A stretch of 64,000 nucleotides of DNA, from positions 930,001 to 994,000 of the forward strand of contig PJFC01000001.1 of assembly GCA_003574885.1 (NCBI GenBank), read 5' to 3'. Positions within the stretch are counted from its first letter, which is position 1; every line of letters begins with the position of its first letter. The DNA is from Geobacter sp. GTDB lineage: Bacteria > Desulfobacterota > Desulfuromonadia > Geobacterales > Geobacteraceae. Both the position numbers and the translations under genes were made by a program. Positions 50,739 to 59,753 of the stretch are shown piece by piece. Under the pieces are notes generated by a model that ran no database searches, had not been told where the DNA came from, and was given only the letters and a program-made list of their open reading frames with translations.

Positions 50739-52010
50739 ATGAAAATACTGGTTATCGGCAGCGGCGGGCGGGAGCACGCCCTGGTCTGGAAAATAGCCCA
50801 GTCTCCCCTGGTGGAGAAGGTCTACTGCGCGCCGGGAAACCCCGGCATTGGCCTGCTGGCGGAGAATGTCGCCATTGGGGTGGATGACCTGCCGGGACTT
50901 CTGGCCTTTGCCCGACGGAAAAACATCGACCTGACGGTCGTCGGGCCGGAAATACCCCTTTCTCTCGGGATAGTGGACCTGTTCGAGGAGTACGGGTTGA
51001 AGATATTCGGCGCCCGGCGCAATGCGGCGCTGATCGAGGCGAGCAAGGCCTTTTCCAAGGACCTGATGAAGAAATACAACGTGCCGACCGCTGCCTACGA
51101 TGTGTTCACTGAAGTCGAGCCTGCAATTGCCTTCATCGACCGGCTCGGTGTTCCCATCGTAATCAAGGCCGACGGACTGGCTGCGGGAAAGGGCGTTATC
51201 ATCGCACAGACCAGGGACGAGGCGGTCGCGGCTGTCACCGACATGCTGTCGGGGAATTCCTTCGGCGAAGCCGGTTCCCGGGTGGTGGTCGAGGAGTTTT
51301 TGAGGGGTGAAGAGGCGTCATTCCTTGCCTTCACCGACGGGAAGAACATCATCCCCCTGGCGAGCGCCCAGGACCACAAGGCGGTCTTCGATGGGGACAC
51401 CGGACCCAATACCGGCGGCATGGGGGCCTATTCGCCGGCGCCGGTAGTGACCCCGGCCATTCACGAGAAGGCGATGGCCGAAGTCATGCGCCGCACCGTG
51501 GACGGCATGGCGGCAGAAGGGCGTCCCTACCGGGGGGTCCTCTACGCCGGCCTGATGATCGACGGTGACCGGGTGAAGACTCTGGAGTTCAATGCCCGGT
51601 TTGGCGACCCGGAATGCCAGCCCCTCCTGATGCGGATGAAATCGGACATCGTGCCGATCCTCCTGGCCGTTGCTGAGGGGGACATCAGTCGGGTAACGAT
51701 CGAATGGCACGATCGGGCGGCGGTCTGTGTCGTCATGGCGAGCGGTGGGTATCCTGGAGAATGCCGCAAAGGGGATGTAATTCGTGGGCTGGATGCTGCT
51801 GCGCAAATTCCCGATGTGGTGGTGTTCCATGCAGGGACGGCGCTCAAGGAAGGGGAAACGGTCACCAGCGGCGGGCGGGTCCTCGGTGTAACCGCCCTGG
51901 GAGGAACGGTCCGGGAGGCGATCGACCTCGCCTACCAGGGTGTTGCCGCCATCAGCTGGGAAGGTGTCCATTATCGAAGGGATATCGGGGGGAAGGCTTT
52001 AAACAGGTAA
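50739..52010 (+). CDS. purD: phosphoribosylamine-glycine ligase
   Basis: A 423-residue ATP-grasp ligase, step two of purine synthesis. It begins MKILVIGSGGREHALVWK, with the ATP-grasp region around VIKADGLAAGKGVIIAQ near residue 145 and QDHKAVFDGDTGPNTGGMGA near 215; EFNARFGDPECQ near 285 is also diagnostic. AGAGGAG precedes ATG 50739; the frame to 50715 is not supported. purE follows after 69 bases with a long inverted repeat in the gap. Confidence 0.97.
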   Translation: MKILVIGSGGREHALVWKIAQSPLVEKVYCAPGNPGIGLLAENVAIGVDDLPGLLAFARRKNIDLTVVGPEIPLSLGIVDLFEEYGLKIFGARRNAALIEASKAFSKDLMKKYNVPTAAYDVFTEVEPAIAFIDRLGVPIVIKADGLAAGKGVIIAQTRDEAVAAVTDMLSGNSFGEAGSRVVVEEFLRGEEASFLAFTDGKNIIPLASAQDHKAVFDGDTGPNTGGMGAYSPAPVVTPAIHEKAMAEVMRRTVDGMAAEGRPYRGVLYAGLMIDGDRVKTLEFNARFGDPECQPLLMRMKSDIVPILLAVAEGDISRVTIEWHDRAAVCVVMASGGYPGECRKGDVIRGLDAAAQIPDVVVFHAGTALKEGETVTSGGRVLGVTALGGTVREAIDLAYQGVAAISWEGVHYRRDIGGKALNR

Positions 52011-52060
52011 AGGTAAAGATGCGGCTTGGCTTTCTCTACCTCAACCTTTACCTTTACCTG
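52004..52060. repeat. perfect 15-bp inverted repeat between purD and purE
   Basis: CAGGTAAAGGTAAAG (52004-52018) and CTTTACCTTTACCTG (52046-52060) are exact complements around a 27-base loop. The first arm includes the purD stop codon. No T run follows, and purE starts 20 bases later, so it is more likely an mRNA structure than a terminator. Confidence 0.85.
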
Positions 52061-52079
52061 ACTTTAACGGAGGCATCAG

Positions 52080-52580
52080 ATGGCAAATCCACTGGTATTA
52101 ATAGTAATGGGAAGCGACTCCGATTTGCCGGTCATGGAGGAAGGGGCAAAAGTCCTGGCTGAATTCGGAGTTCCCTATGAGATGAGAATATCGTCTGCCC
52201 ACCGCTGCCCCCGCAAGACGGCGGCACTCGCTTCAGGTGCGGCCGGGAGGGGGATCAGGGTGATCATTGCCGGCGCCGGTATGGCGGCACATCTGGCGGG
52301 GGTCATCGCGGCGGAAACTACCCTTCCCATAATCGGCGTCCCCATTGGCGGCGGGTCGCTCAACGGAGTCGACGCCCTCTATGCCATGGTGCAGATGCCG
52401 GCGGGGATACCGGTGGCGACCATGGCCATCGGTAAGGCGGGAGCCAAGAATGCCGCCCTGTTCGCCATCCAGATGCTGGCGCTTCACGATGCCGACCTGG
52501 CCGCAGCCCTCGTCAGCCACCGGGAAAAGATGGCTCAGGAAGTGGAAGCCAAGGACCGGGCTCTGCAAGCTTCCCGGTAG
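52080..52580 (+). CDS. purE: 5-(carboxyamino)imidazole ribonucleotide mutase
   Basis: A 166-residue class I PurE. The active-site motifs are [10 protein letters not shown] near residue 10, ISSAHRCP near 38 and [13 protein letters not shown] near 64, followed by [16 protein letters not shown]. It isomerises N5-CAIR to CAIR. AACGGAGG precedes ATG 52080. PurK is not in this window. It is downstream of purD and probably in the same transcript. Confidence 0.97.
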   Translation: MANPLVLIVMGSDSDLPVMEEGAKVLAEFGVPYEMRISSAHRCPRKTAALASGAAGRGIRVIIAGAGMAAHLAGVIAAETTLPIIGVPIGGGSLNGVDALYAMVQMPAGIPVATMAIGKAGAKNAALFAIQMLALHDADLAAALVSHREKMAQEVEAKDRALQASR

Positions 52581-52857
52581 TTCCCGGCGAAATTGAAGTC
52601 CCCCCCTCCGATATTGTGACAGAAAACTCTCCTCCACTTAACTTAAGGGGAGGTCGGGAGGGGTTGGTCTTCCCGATACATCGTAACTCCCCTTCCCCTC
52701 TTTCCCTAAGAGGGGGTGTCACTGGTTACTACCGTTCGGGGTTAACCTATGTTAACGTGCACTGGGAGAGGCGGCACGGGGCATTTTTTCTTGACAACGG
52801 CACTGTTGTGTATTAGTTTTGCCGCGGTTTACATTACTGATAGAGGAGGTGAAATCA
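52581..52857. promoter_or_regulatory. intergenic region with GC-rich repeats and the promoter of the PpcA-like gene
   Basis: TTAACTTAAGGGGAGGTC and CCCCTCTTTCCCTAAGAGG (52640-52715) belong to a degenerate repeat family seen again at 55570, 59040 and 63280. GTTAAC occurs twice around CTAT (52741-52756). TTGACA (52791-52796) with TAGTTT (52814-52819) at 17 bases is a likely promoter for the cytochrome. Confidence 0.6.
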
Positions 52858-53130
52858 ATGAAGAAGATTTTTGTTGCGATGGCGCTTACGCTCATCTGCG
52901 CAGTGGCCGCCATGGCTGCTGACACGATCTCCCTGCCGGCCAAAAACGGCAACGTGACCTTCAACCACAAGAAGCATCAGGAGACGCTGAAGGATTGCAA
53001 GGCGTGCCACGAGAAAGGCCCCGGCAAGATCGAGGGTTTTGGCAAAGACGCCGCTCACAAACTCTGCAAAGGCTGCCACGAAGTGAAGAAGGCCGGCCCG
53101 ACCAAGTGCGGTGAGTGTCACAAGAAGTAA
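52858..53130 (+). CDS. ppcA: periplasmic triheme cytochrome c7 (PpcA family)
   Basis: A 90-residue exported cytochrome that matches G. sulfurreducens PpcA as I recall it: signal peptide about 1-20 (ending AAMA), then DTISLPAKNGNVTFNHKKHQ and EKGPGKIEGFGKDAAHK, and ends GPTKCGECHKK. Three haem sites are CKACH, CKGCH and CGECH. PpcA shuttles electrons from the inner membrane to the outer surface during metal reduction. AGAGGAGGTGAAA precedes ATG 52858. A terminator follows at 53158-53187, so most messages carry only this gene. Which paralogue (A-E) it is cannot be certain. Confidence 0.93.
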   Translation: MKKIFVAMALTLICAVAAMAADTISLPAKNGNVTFNHKKHQETLKDCKACHEKGPGKIEGFGKDAAHKLCKGCHEVKKAGPTKCGECHKK

Positions 53131-53157
53131 TCCGGTACAAGCTTTCAGAAACAACGG

Positions 53158-53187
53158 AAAAGGGGTAACAGGATTCTTGTTATCCCT
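53158..53187 (+). terminator. terminator after the PpcA-like gene
   Basis: AAAGGGGTAACA and TGTTATCCCTTT are complementary apart from one G-T pair; TTTTTC follows. Confidence 0.85.
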
Positions 53188-53302
53188 TTTTCTTACTCAT
53201 AAAATGTATTAGTAAAATTAAATTATCCTTTTTGCGCCGTTTTGAATATAATGCGTTGATGCTGTATGCAGCATCAGACCATTACTGATTCAGGAGAACA
53301 AC

Positions 53303-54664
53303 TTGACGACCAAAGAACGCGGTTTTCTGCAAGCCCTCTGGGATTTTTTCTGTTCCCTCAAGCTCTCGATTTCACTCCTCATCCTGTTGGCACTAACCTC
53401 GATTATCGGCACGGTCATCCCCCAGGTTCCCAACATACCCGAGGAGTACATCCAGTCCCTGAGCCAGACCAAGGTACAACTGTACGACAAGATCGGCTTC
53501 TTCGACATGTACCACTCCTGGTGGTTCATTCTGCTCCTCTACCTGCTGACGGTCAATCTGATCGCCTGCTCCATCAAGCGTCTGCCGAGGGTCTGGAAGA
53601 TTGTCTCCGAGCCGACCCTGGTGATGGACGAATCCTTCGAGAAATCCCTCTCCCTTACCCATGAGATCAAGCTGAAAGGGGATGGCGCTAATGTGAAGGA
53701 GAAGATGGTTTCCTTCCTCACGAGCGAGTTCGCGAAGCCGGTCATTACGGAAGTCGACGGGACCTGCCATCTTTTCGCCCAGAAAACCCCCTACAGCAGG
53801 CTGGGGGTGTACGTTGTCCACTTGAGCATCATCATTATCTTCATCGGTGCCATCATCGGCTCTTATTTCGGCTACAAGGGATTCGTAACCATCGTGGAGG
53901 GGCAGAGCGTGGACAGCCTGACGAGCCGCTCGGGGAAAACCATCCCTCTCGGTTTCGCCCTCAAGTGCGAGAAATTTACCGTATCGTTCTATGACACCGG
54001 TGCCCCCAAAGAGTTCAAGAGCATCCTGACTGTTCTGGAGAACGGCCAACCGGTTCCCGGTTATATAAATATCCCGACTATCGTCAACAGCCCCCTTACC
54101 TACAAAGGGATCACCTTCTACCAGTCCAGTTACGGCTCCGCCAGCGAGGGAGGTACATTCCACTTCACCGTCCGCAGCCGAAAGGGGGGAGCGCCGGTCA
54201 AACTGACGGCCCGCCAGGGTGACAAGGTCCAGCTTCCCGGTGGCGGCACCATGCAGGTCCTGGAGTCGACGGATGAGGTGCGTAACTTCCTTCCCCAGTT
54301 TTCCGGGCCAGCAGCCCGTATAGAGGTCACAACCGGTAGCGGTGCGCCCCAGGCATTCATTGTTATGCGTAACTACCCGGAACTTGATGAACAACGGGGG
54401 GGCGACTTGATCTTCTCCTATGACGGTTCGGACCAGAAATTCTACACCGGACTCCAGGTGGCCAGGGATCCCGGCGTCTGGGTCGTATGGCTGGGATGCG
54501 CCCTCATGGTTGGCGGCATCTGCATGGCATTCTTCATGTCCCACAAGCGGATCTGGATACGGATCGCCAATGGCCGCGTAGTAATGGGGGGTAGCGCCAG
54601 CAAAAACCCGGCCGGCTTCCAGCTCCAGTTCGACGCCCTCGTGGATAAACTCTCTAAACTGTAA
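53303..54664 (+). CDS. resB: cytochrome c biogenesis protein ResB
   Basis: A 453-residue ResB/Ccs1 protein, partner of ResC/CcsA in system II haem attachment to apocytochromes. Three hydrophobic helices lie in the N-terminal part (LSISLLILLALTSIIGTVIP, then WWFILLLYLLTVNLIA, then near 170) and one near residue 395, around a large periplasmic domain. The TTG start (53303) is indicated by CAGGAGAAC six bases upstream; no ATG lies nearby. It is followed by resC after 20 bases. Confidence 0.93.
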   Translation: MTTKERGFLQALWDFFCSLKLSISLLILLALTSIIGTVIPQVPNIPEEYIQSLSQTKVQLYDKIGFFDMYHSWWFILLLYLLTVNLIACSIKRLPRVWKIVSEPTLVMDESFEKSLSLTHEIKLKGDGANVKEKMVSFLTSEFAKPVITEVDGTCHLFAQKTPYSRLGVYVVHLSIIIIFIGAIIGSYFGYKGFVTIVEGQSVDSLTSRSGKTIPLGFALKCEKFTVSFYDTGAPKEFKSILTVLENGQPVPGYINIPTIVNSPLTYKGITFYQSSYGSASEGGTFHFTVRSRKGGAPVKLTARQGDKVQLPGGGTMQVLESTDEVRNFLPQFSGPAARIEVTTGSGAPQAFIVMRNYPELDEQRGGDLIFSYDGSDQKFYTGLQVARDPGVWVVWLGCALMVGGICMAFFMSHKRIWIRIANGRVVMGGSASKNPAGFQLQFDALVDKLSKL

Positions 54665-54684
54665 CCCTTCGGAGGATATAACCG

Positions 54685-55536
54685 ATGTCCAGTTCGCTGT
54701 TGTTTAACGTCACTACCATTGCCTATCTGGCGTCTACCGTCGCTTTCTTTGCCTTTCTGGCAAGCAGGAACAAGGCCCTCGGGCTTGCCGGCAGCGGCAT
54801 CGCCTATGCAGGTTTTGTTGTTCAGACGGTCGCCATCGGCCTCCGCTGGCAGGAATCCTACGCCATGGGGCACGGCCATGCTCCCCTCTCCAATCTGTAC
54901 GAATCAGTGGTCTTCTTTTCCTGGACCATCATCCTGATCTTCGGGATTATCGACCTGAAGTACAAGTACCGCGTGGTGGGGGCTTTCGTCGTTCCTTTTG
55001 CCCTCCTCGGCATGTCATGGGCACAGCTCGGCATGGAGAGCGGGATAGAGCCCCTCGTGCCGGCCCTCCAGAGTAACTGGCTGCTCTACCATGTCGTCAC
55101 CTGCTTCCTCGGCTATGCAGCATTCGCGGTCGCCTGCGGCATCTCCATCATGTACCTGATCAAGGAGAAGCGGGAGACGCCTGACAGCAGCTCCCAGGCC
55201 GGGGGAATCATCGCCATGTTCCCCTCCATAAAGATACTGGACGACCTGAACTACAAGGCGATCATGATCGGTTTCCCGCTCCTGACCCTCGGCATCATAA
55301 CCGGCGCGGCCTGGGCCAATTATGCCTGGGGGACCTACTGGAGCTGGGACCCGAAGGAAACCTGGTCGCTCATCGTCTGGTTTGTCTACGCAGCCTTTCT
55401 CCATGCCCGCATTACCCGGGGATGGGTCGGGAGACGGGCAGCTATCCTCTCCATCGTCGGCTTTGCCGCAACCATTTTCTGCTATCTTGGAGTCAACCTG
55501 TTCCTTTCCGGTCTGCACAGTTACGGCGGACGGTAA
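54685..55536 (+). CDS. resC: cytochrome c biogenesis protein ResC/CcsA (CcsB-type)
   Basis: A 283-residue polytopic membrane protein with about eight helices. The WWD haem-handling motif is WGTYWSWDPKETWSL near residue 217, and a conserved His lies in MGHGHAPLSNLYES near 57. With ResB it moves haem across the membrane and attaches it to CXXCH sites. TTCGGAGGATATAACC precedes ATG 54685. Its location next to many cytochrome genes fits. Confidence 0.95.
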   Translation: MSSSLLFNVTTIAYLASTVAFFAFLASRNKALGLAGSGIAYAGFVVQTVAIGLRWQESYAMGHGHAPLSNLYESVVFFSWTIILIFGIIDLKYKYRVVGAFVVPFALLGMSWAQLGMESGIEPLVPALQSNWLLYHVVTCFLGYAAFAVACGISIMYLIKEKRETPDSSSQAGGIIAMFPSIKILDDLNYKAIMIGFPLLTLGIITGAAWANYAWGTYWSWDPKETWSLIVWFVYAAFLHARITRGWVGRRAAILSIVGFAATIFCYLGVNLFLSGLHSYGGR

Positions 55537-55629
55537 GGAGGGTGGTTCCGCAATATTATCTGCTATTCCCCGCATAATCTCTCCCCTGTAGGGGGAGGTC
55601 GGGAGGGGGGATGAACCGGGGGAGAGTGT

Positions 55630-56634
55630 ATGAGTGCATGGAAGCAGTTGTCTGTTCCTGCCCTGTTAGGCGCGCTGCTGGCTGTTGTCGCGCCGGCGGG
55701 GGAAAGCGAGGCTGCCTCCCCGCTCAGGTGTACCGGCTGCCACCCCGCCATCGTGCGCGACAGCGTGGTGCACAAGCCGGTCGGTGACGGGGAATGTCTT
55801 TCGTGTCACCAGATGGTGGAAGGGAAGATGCACCCTTCGGAAAAGGGGTCAGTCACCCTTCAGGAAAAAGGTGAAAAGCTCTGCTACATGTGCCATGACA
55901 ACCTGGCTGCGAAGAAGTTCGTCCATGGGCCGGTTGCAAGCGGCGAATGCCTGTCGTGCCACGATGTGCACAAGTCCCCCAATCGCAAATTGCTGAAGGG
56001 TGGAACCGGCGCCGATTTCTGCTTCATGTGCCATGAGAACAAATTTCAGTTCAAATACGGCCACGCACCGGTGATGCAGGGCGACTGCCTTGCCTGCCAT
56101 GATCCCCACCAGTCCGATAACAAGATGATGGTCAAAAAGCCCGGTTCAAAGCTCTGCTTCGACTGCCACGACGCCGCCATCGCCAAGGGGAAATCCGTTC
56201 ACAAGCCGGTGGCGACCGGTGACTGTCTTGGCTGCCACAAGGTGCACGGCTCGCCGTATCCCCATATGCTCACCCGTGACAATCCTGATATCTATTACAT
56301 GCCCTACAATCCGTCCCATTATGCGTTCTGTTTCGATTGCCACAACCGAGAGCTGGCAAAGGACAAGCGGACCGATACCCTTACCGGGTTCCGCAACGGA
56401 GACCGCAATCTCCATGCGCTGCATGTCAACAAGCCTGACAAAGGACGGACCTGCAAGACCTGTCACGAGCCCCATGCCGCCGCCCAGGAGCGCCTGCTCA
56501 AGAAGAGCATCCCGGGGTTCGGGAACTGGAACATCCCCATGCTCTTCACCGGGACATCCACCGGAGGAACGTGCGTCGTCGGTTGCCACAAGCCAAAATC
56601 CTATGACAGGCTGAAGCCCGTGATCTATAAATAA
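55630..56634 (+). CDS. multiheme c-type cytochrome (10 CXXCH plus one CX3CH)
   Basis: A 334-residue exported cytochrome with a signal peptide (about 1-29, ending SEAAS). Ten CXXCH motifs: CTGCH, CLSCH, CYMCH, CLSCH, CFMCH, CLACH, CFDCH, CLGCH, CFDCH, CKTCH. A further CVVGCH (CX3CH) near the C-terminus may bind another haem. The repeated HGPV or HKPV plus GECLSCH-type spacing shows internal doublecytochrome repeats. GGGGGAGAG precedes ATG 55630. It lies directly upstream of an eight-haem cytochrome. Confidence 0.93.
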   Translation: MSAWKQLSVPALLGALLAVVAPAGESEAASPLRCTGCHPAIVRDSVVHKPVGDGECLSCHQMVEGKMHPSEKGSVTLQEKGEKLCYMCHDNLAAKKFVHGPVASGECLSCHDVHKSPNRKLLKGGTGADFCFMCHENKFQFKYGHAPVMQGDCLACHDPHQSDNKMMVKKPGSKLCFDCHDAAIAKGKSVHKPVATGDCLGCHKVHGSPYPHMLTRDNPDIYYMPYNPSHYAFCFDCHNRELAKDKRTDTLTGFRNGDRNLHALHVNKPDKGRTCKTCHEPHAAAQERLLKKSIPGFGNWNIPMLFTGTSTGGTCVVGCHKPKSYDRLKPVIYK

Positions 56635-56747
56635 TTGCTGTCAGGCACCGGCAGACTGCCATCTAGAACCATAGGGGCGGGCCTTGCTTCGTCCAATTCG
56701 GGCGGGGGAACTCCGCCCCTACGGTATGCCATACAAATGGAGGGGAA

Positions 56748-57734
56748 ATGTTGCGCAAGATCGTTCCGACCCTTATCATCCTGCTAACGACGGGAGTGGT
56801 TGCCGCCAACGCTGCAATTACCTTCGTCTACCCGGCACCCAAAAGCTGGGTGAAGCGGGCGGACTACCTCATCCTGAAGCTGAACGATCCCGCCATTACC
56901 GGCGTCCAGATCACCCTGAACGGCGAGGCGAGCGGGATCATGCCGATCGGTACGCCCGAATACCGGAAGGCATTCAGGGATTTCATCATACTCCAGGCTC
57001 TTTGGGACAAAGGCAAGAACGACGTCTCCGTTGAGACGTTCAGCGGTGACAAACGGGTCGAGACGGCGGTTAATGACGTGTGGTACAACCCGGGGGGTAA
57101 GGAGCCGGTTTCCCCCGACTACAAGCCCAATAGTCTCCATACCGCCGAAAACGAGAGGCTCTGCGCTCCCTGCCACCCCATGAACCCGACCCCTGCCCAG
57201 CTTGCTGCCGGCCCGGGGAAAGGCAATCCCTGTTTCGGCTGCCACAAGAAGATGATGAACAGTACCTTCGTCCACGGTCCAGCCGGGACCTATTCCTGTG
57301 CCTACTGCCATACCGGTGACGGGAAGTCCAAGTACGCCGTTCCCAAGCGTGACGCCGTCCTCTGCAACGAATGCCATTCCGACAAGGGGGACGAATTCAC
57401 CAAGCGCAAGTTCATCCATGGCCCCATAGCAGCAGGGTTGTGCGAGGTCTGCCACGATTCCCACGGCTCGCCCTATCCCGCCCAGTTGCTGATGCCGATC
57501 AACGATCTCTGTCTCTCCTGCCACGAGGATGTGGGGAAGGGGTATCACGTGGTCCGGACCACATCCGGCGGCGGGCATCCCCTCAAGTGGAAGACCGACC
57601 TGTCACGGCCGGAGACGGGGAGGGAGATGTCGTGCGTTTCCTGTCACAATCCCCACAGCGGCGACGTGCGGTATTTCTTCGTCAACAATGCGGAGGATCG
57701 CATGCTCCTCTGCCAGATGTGCCATAATAAGTAA
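56748..57734 (+). CDS. multiheme c-type cytochrome (8 CXXCH) with N-terminal Ig-like domain
   Basis: A 328-residue exported cytochrome. After a signal peptide (about 1-22) comes a beta-rich domain of about 100 residues without haem motifs (FVYPAPKSWVKRADYLILKL, Ig-like in appearance). Then eight haem sites: CAPCH, CFGCH, CAYCH, CNECH, CEVCH, CLSCH, CVSCH, CQMCH. GGAGGGGAA lies before ATG 56748. The haem half resembles the previous protein, suggesting duplication. Confidence 0.93.
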   Translation: MLRKIVPTLIILLTTGVVAANAAITFVYPAPKSWVKRADYLILKLNDPAITGVQITLNGEASGIMPIGTPEYRKAFRDFIILQALWDKGKNDVSVETFSGDKRVETAVNDVWYNPGGKEPVSPDYKPNSLHTAENERLCAPCHPMNPTPAQLAAGPGKGNPCFGCHKKMMNSTFVHGPAGTYSCAYCHTGDGKSKYAVPKRDAVLCNECHSDKGDEFTKRKFIHGPIAAGLCEVCHDSHGSPYPAQLLMPINDLCLSCHEDVGKGYHVVRTTSGGGHPLKWKTDLSRPETGREMSCVSCHNPHSGDVRYFFVNNAEDRMLLCQMCHNK

Positions 57735-57892
57735 CGCTATTAGTACCGGCATCCTGCCACCCCAGACCCCTCCTGGTTCAGGAGGGGGATTTTGAATTCC
57801 CAAGGGTTGGTTGAACAGTTGCAGAGAGTTCGTAGCCGTTGGAGGCATCTGAACGACAGAATCAATTAACCCGTCATGAAAAGAGGAACGGC

Positions 57893-58984
57893 ATGAAAAA
57901 CATGAAACTGACAATGGTTAAACTTGCGGGAATACTCTTCGGCCTCGGGCTTATGGCGGGATGCGCTGCCGAACAGCAGGAGGTCAGGCATTTCTATTGG
58001 CCTCAGCTGCCTGAACGTCCCCGCATCGAGTGGAAGAAAGCGTATAGCAGTCAGCTCGATTTCCCCAAAACCGGCTTCCAGTCTTTTGTTGCCGCTGTTG
58101 CCGGCTCCGATGAGCCGATCCGCTTCGAGAAACCGGTCGATATAAAATCAAACGGCGAAGGCAAGGTGTACATTTCGGATCCCGGTGCGGGTATTGTCTA
58201 TGTGTATGACCTTCTAGGCAGAGAGGTTCACCTGTTGGGAGGAGAAGACGCAATTGGCCAGTTCAAAAACCCTATAGGGCTGACCGTCGACGACAATTTG
58301 AACATCTATGTCAGCGACCAGGAGAAACTGATGGTCCTGGTGTTCGACCGGAATGAAAAACCGATTCGCGCCATTCCCCTGCAAGGGCTTGTCGGGCGTC
58401 CCACCGGCATGGCCTTTGACAAGCAGCGCAAACGGCTTTTCGTGGTGGACATCAAGGGCCATAAAGTCTCTGTTTTCTCTCCCGACGGGAACCTGATAAG
58501 CACCATCGGCAAGCCGGGGGATGGAGATGGCGAATTCAATTTTCCCACATCGGTGGCAATCAACAGCAAAGGGGAGATAATCGTGGCCGATTCCATGAAC
58601 GCCCGGATCCAGGTTTTCGACCCGGATGGCAAATTCCTGCGTAAATTCGGTCGCCGGGGTGATGGAGTCGGCGAATTCCAGATTCTGAAGGCTGTTGCAG
58701 TCGATTCCGATGACAACATCTACGTAACCGAGGGGAAGGGGCACAAGATGCTTGTCTTCGACACCAACGGCCAGCTTCTTTTAAGCGTCGGCGGCCTCTA
58801 TTCGGTCCTTGGCACGGGGAAGGATGCTCCCGGCGGTTTCCTCATTCCTCAGGGTATCGATATCGACAAGAACGACACGATCTACATCGTGGACCAGTTG
58901 AACAAGCGGTTTCAGGTATTTCAGTATATCTCCGACAGCTACCTGAAGGCCAACCCCATCCCGGAGTATATGGCGCCGAAATAA
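57893..58984 (+). CDS. NHL-repeat lipoprotein
   Basis: A 363-residue lipoprotein with lipobox LMAGC near residue 25. NHL beta-propeller blades are repeated from about 85 on (KVYISDPGAGIVYVYDLLG, DNLNIYVSDQEKLMVLVFDR, NSKGEIIVADSMNARIQVFD, DDNIYVTEGKGHKMLVFDTN, NDTIYIVDQLNKRFQVF), about six blades. NHL lipoproteins accompany multiheme cytochrome clusters in Geobacter and may help assembly. ATG 57893 has AGAGGAACGG; an open frame from 57839 would spoil the lipoprotein signal. Confidence 0.92.
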   Translation: MKNMKLTMVKLAGILFGLGLMAGCAAEQQEVRHFYWPQLPERPRIEWKKAYSSQLDFPKTGFQSFVAAVAGSDEPIRFEKPVDIKSNGEGKVYISDPGAGIVYVYDLLGREVHLLGGEDAIGQFKNPIGLTVDDNLNIYVSDQEKLMVLVFDRNEKPIRAIPLQGLVGRPTGMAFDKQRKRLFVVDIKGHKVSVFSPDGNLISTIGKPGDGDGEFNFPTSVAINSKGEIIVADSMNARIQVFDPDGKFLRKFGRRGDGVGEFQILKAVAVDSDDNIYVTEGKGHKMLVFDTNGQLLLSVGGLYSVLGTGKDAPGGFLIPQGIDIDKNDTIYIVDQLNKRFQVFQYISDSYLKANPIPEYMAPK

Positions 58985-58997
58985 TTTCTGTAGGGTG

Positions 58998-59026
58998 ACT
59001 CCCCCCGGTTCTGCCGGGGGAGTTTT
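58998..59026 (+). terminator. terminator after the NHL gene
   Basis: ACTCCCCCCGG and CCGGGGGAGT flank a short TTCTG loop, followed by TTTT. Confidence 0.8.
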
Positions 59027-59753
59027 CTGTGTTTGATAGTTTTCCCCTCTCCCTGAGTGATAGAGTGAGGGGGCTCTGGCTGACAAAACAGGGATGCTAT
59101 CCCCTCATCCGGCCTTCGGCCACCTTCTCCCCAAGGGAGAAGGGTCCAGCGGAAGATTAGTTCTTAGCAGATAAGGTTTTGCTGTTCCGATTGCGAACAG
59201 GCCTTCTTCTGTATCCTGCCTTGCTGTCCGTTTTGCTCATTACCCTGCAACCCTACCCAGATGTCCCCTCCATTTGTAATTTCTCGGCGACCTCTGTGCA
59301 TTCTGTGGCAAAAGCTTCATTATGCATAATTTATGTCATAATGAATCCAGGGACCTTCACTCTGCGATTCAGCCGGACGGTGATATAACTCGTCTGTCGC
59401 CATTTGCCGGAACAGTAACGTTAAATGTCATGCGAAACAGTCGTGATAAAGCAGTCGAAGAACCGGAATTTGGCGGAAGCCCGCGGCAATTTCACCATTA
59501 TTCACTATTTTGGGAGTATAAGTTTTAGTGGCATTACAGCGGGTTAGTGTTATTTGGTAAGAATGGTCTTAAACTTGCAGATAATTAGCTAAACCCCGCA
59601 TTGGATGAGGGTGAGTTTGTGGGCATGGGTTTTGCTAGGTTAGCAGAACGCGTTGAATAAAGTGTCATTAACAAATGCAACAACACAACTCAATTAATGC
59701 ATGGGTAATCCCAAGGTCTCAATGGCCACACACCAACAGAAAGGAGTAGCGCA
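59027..59753. other. intergenic region upstream of the OmcE-like gene
   Basis: About 730 bases without a supported gene. 59040-59152 holds degenerate GC-rich repeats (CCCTCATCCGGCCTTCGGCC and a CTTCTCC/GGAGAAG pair) of the family also found at 52640 and 63280. 59320-59345 has AT-rich inverted repeats. The last about 200 bases are AT-rich, contain sigma-54-like sites (59564-59579 and 59621-59635), and end in AAAGGAG. Confidence 0.6.
59621..59635 (+). promoter_or_regulatory. candidate sigma-54 promoter of the OmcE-like gene
   Basis: GGGCATG, four bases, TTGC fits the -24/-12 consensus (TGGCACG-N4-TTGC) at nine of eleven fixed positions, with exact spacing. A second weaker site, TGG-N8-TTGC, lies at 59564-59578. 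A start near 59647 would give a leader of about 107 bases. Confidence 0.4.

Noticed and set aside
59179-59528. Two short plus-strand frames before omcE
   Set aside because: No ribosome sites and no protein-like pattern; they lie in an AT-rich regulatory stretch.
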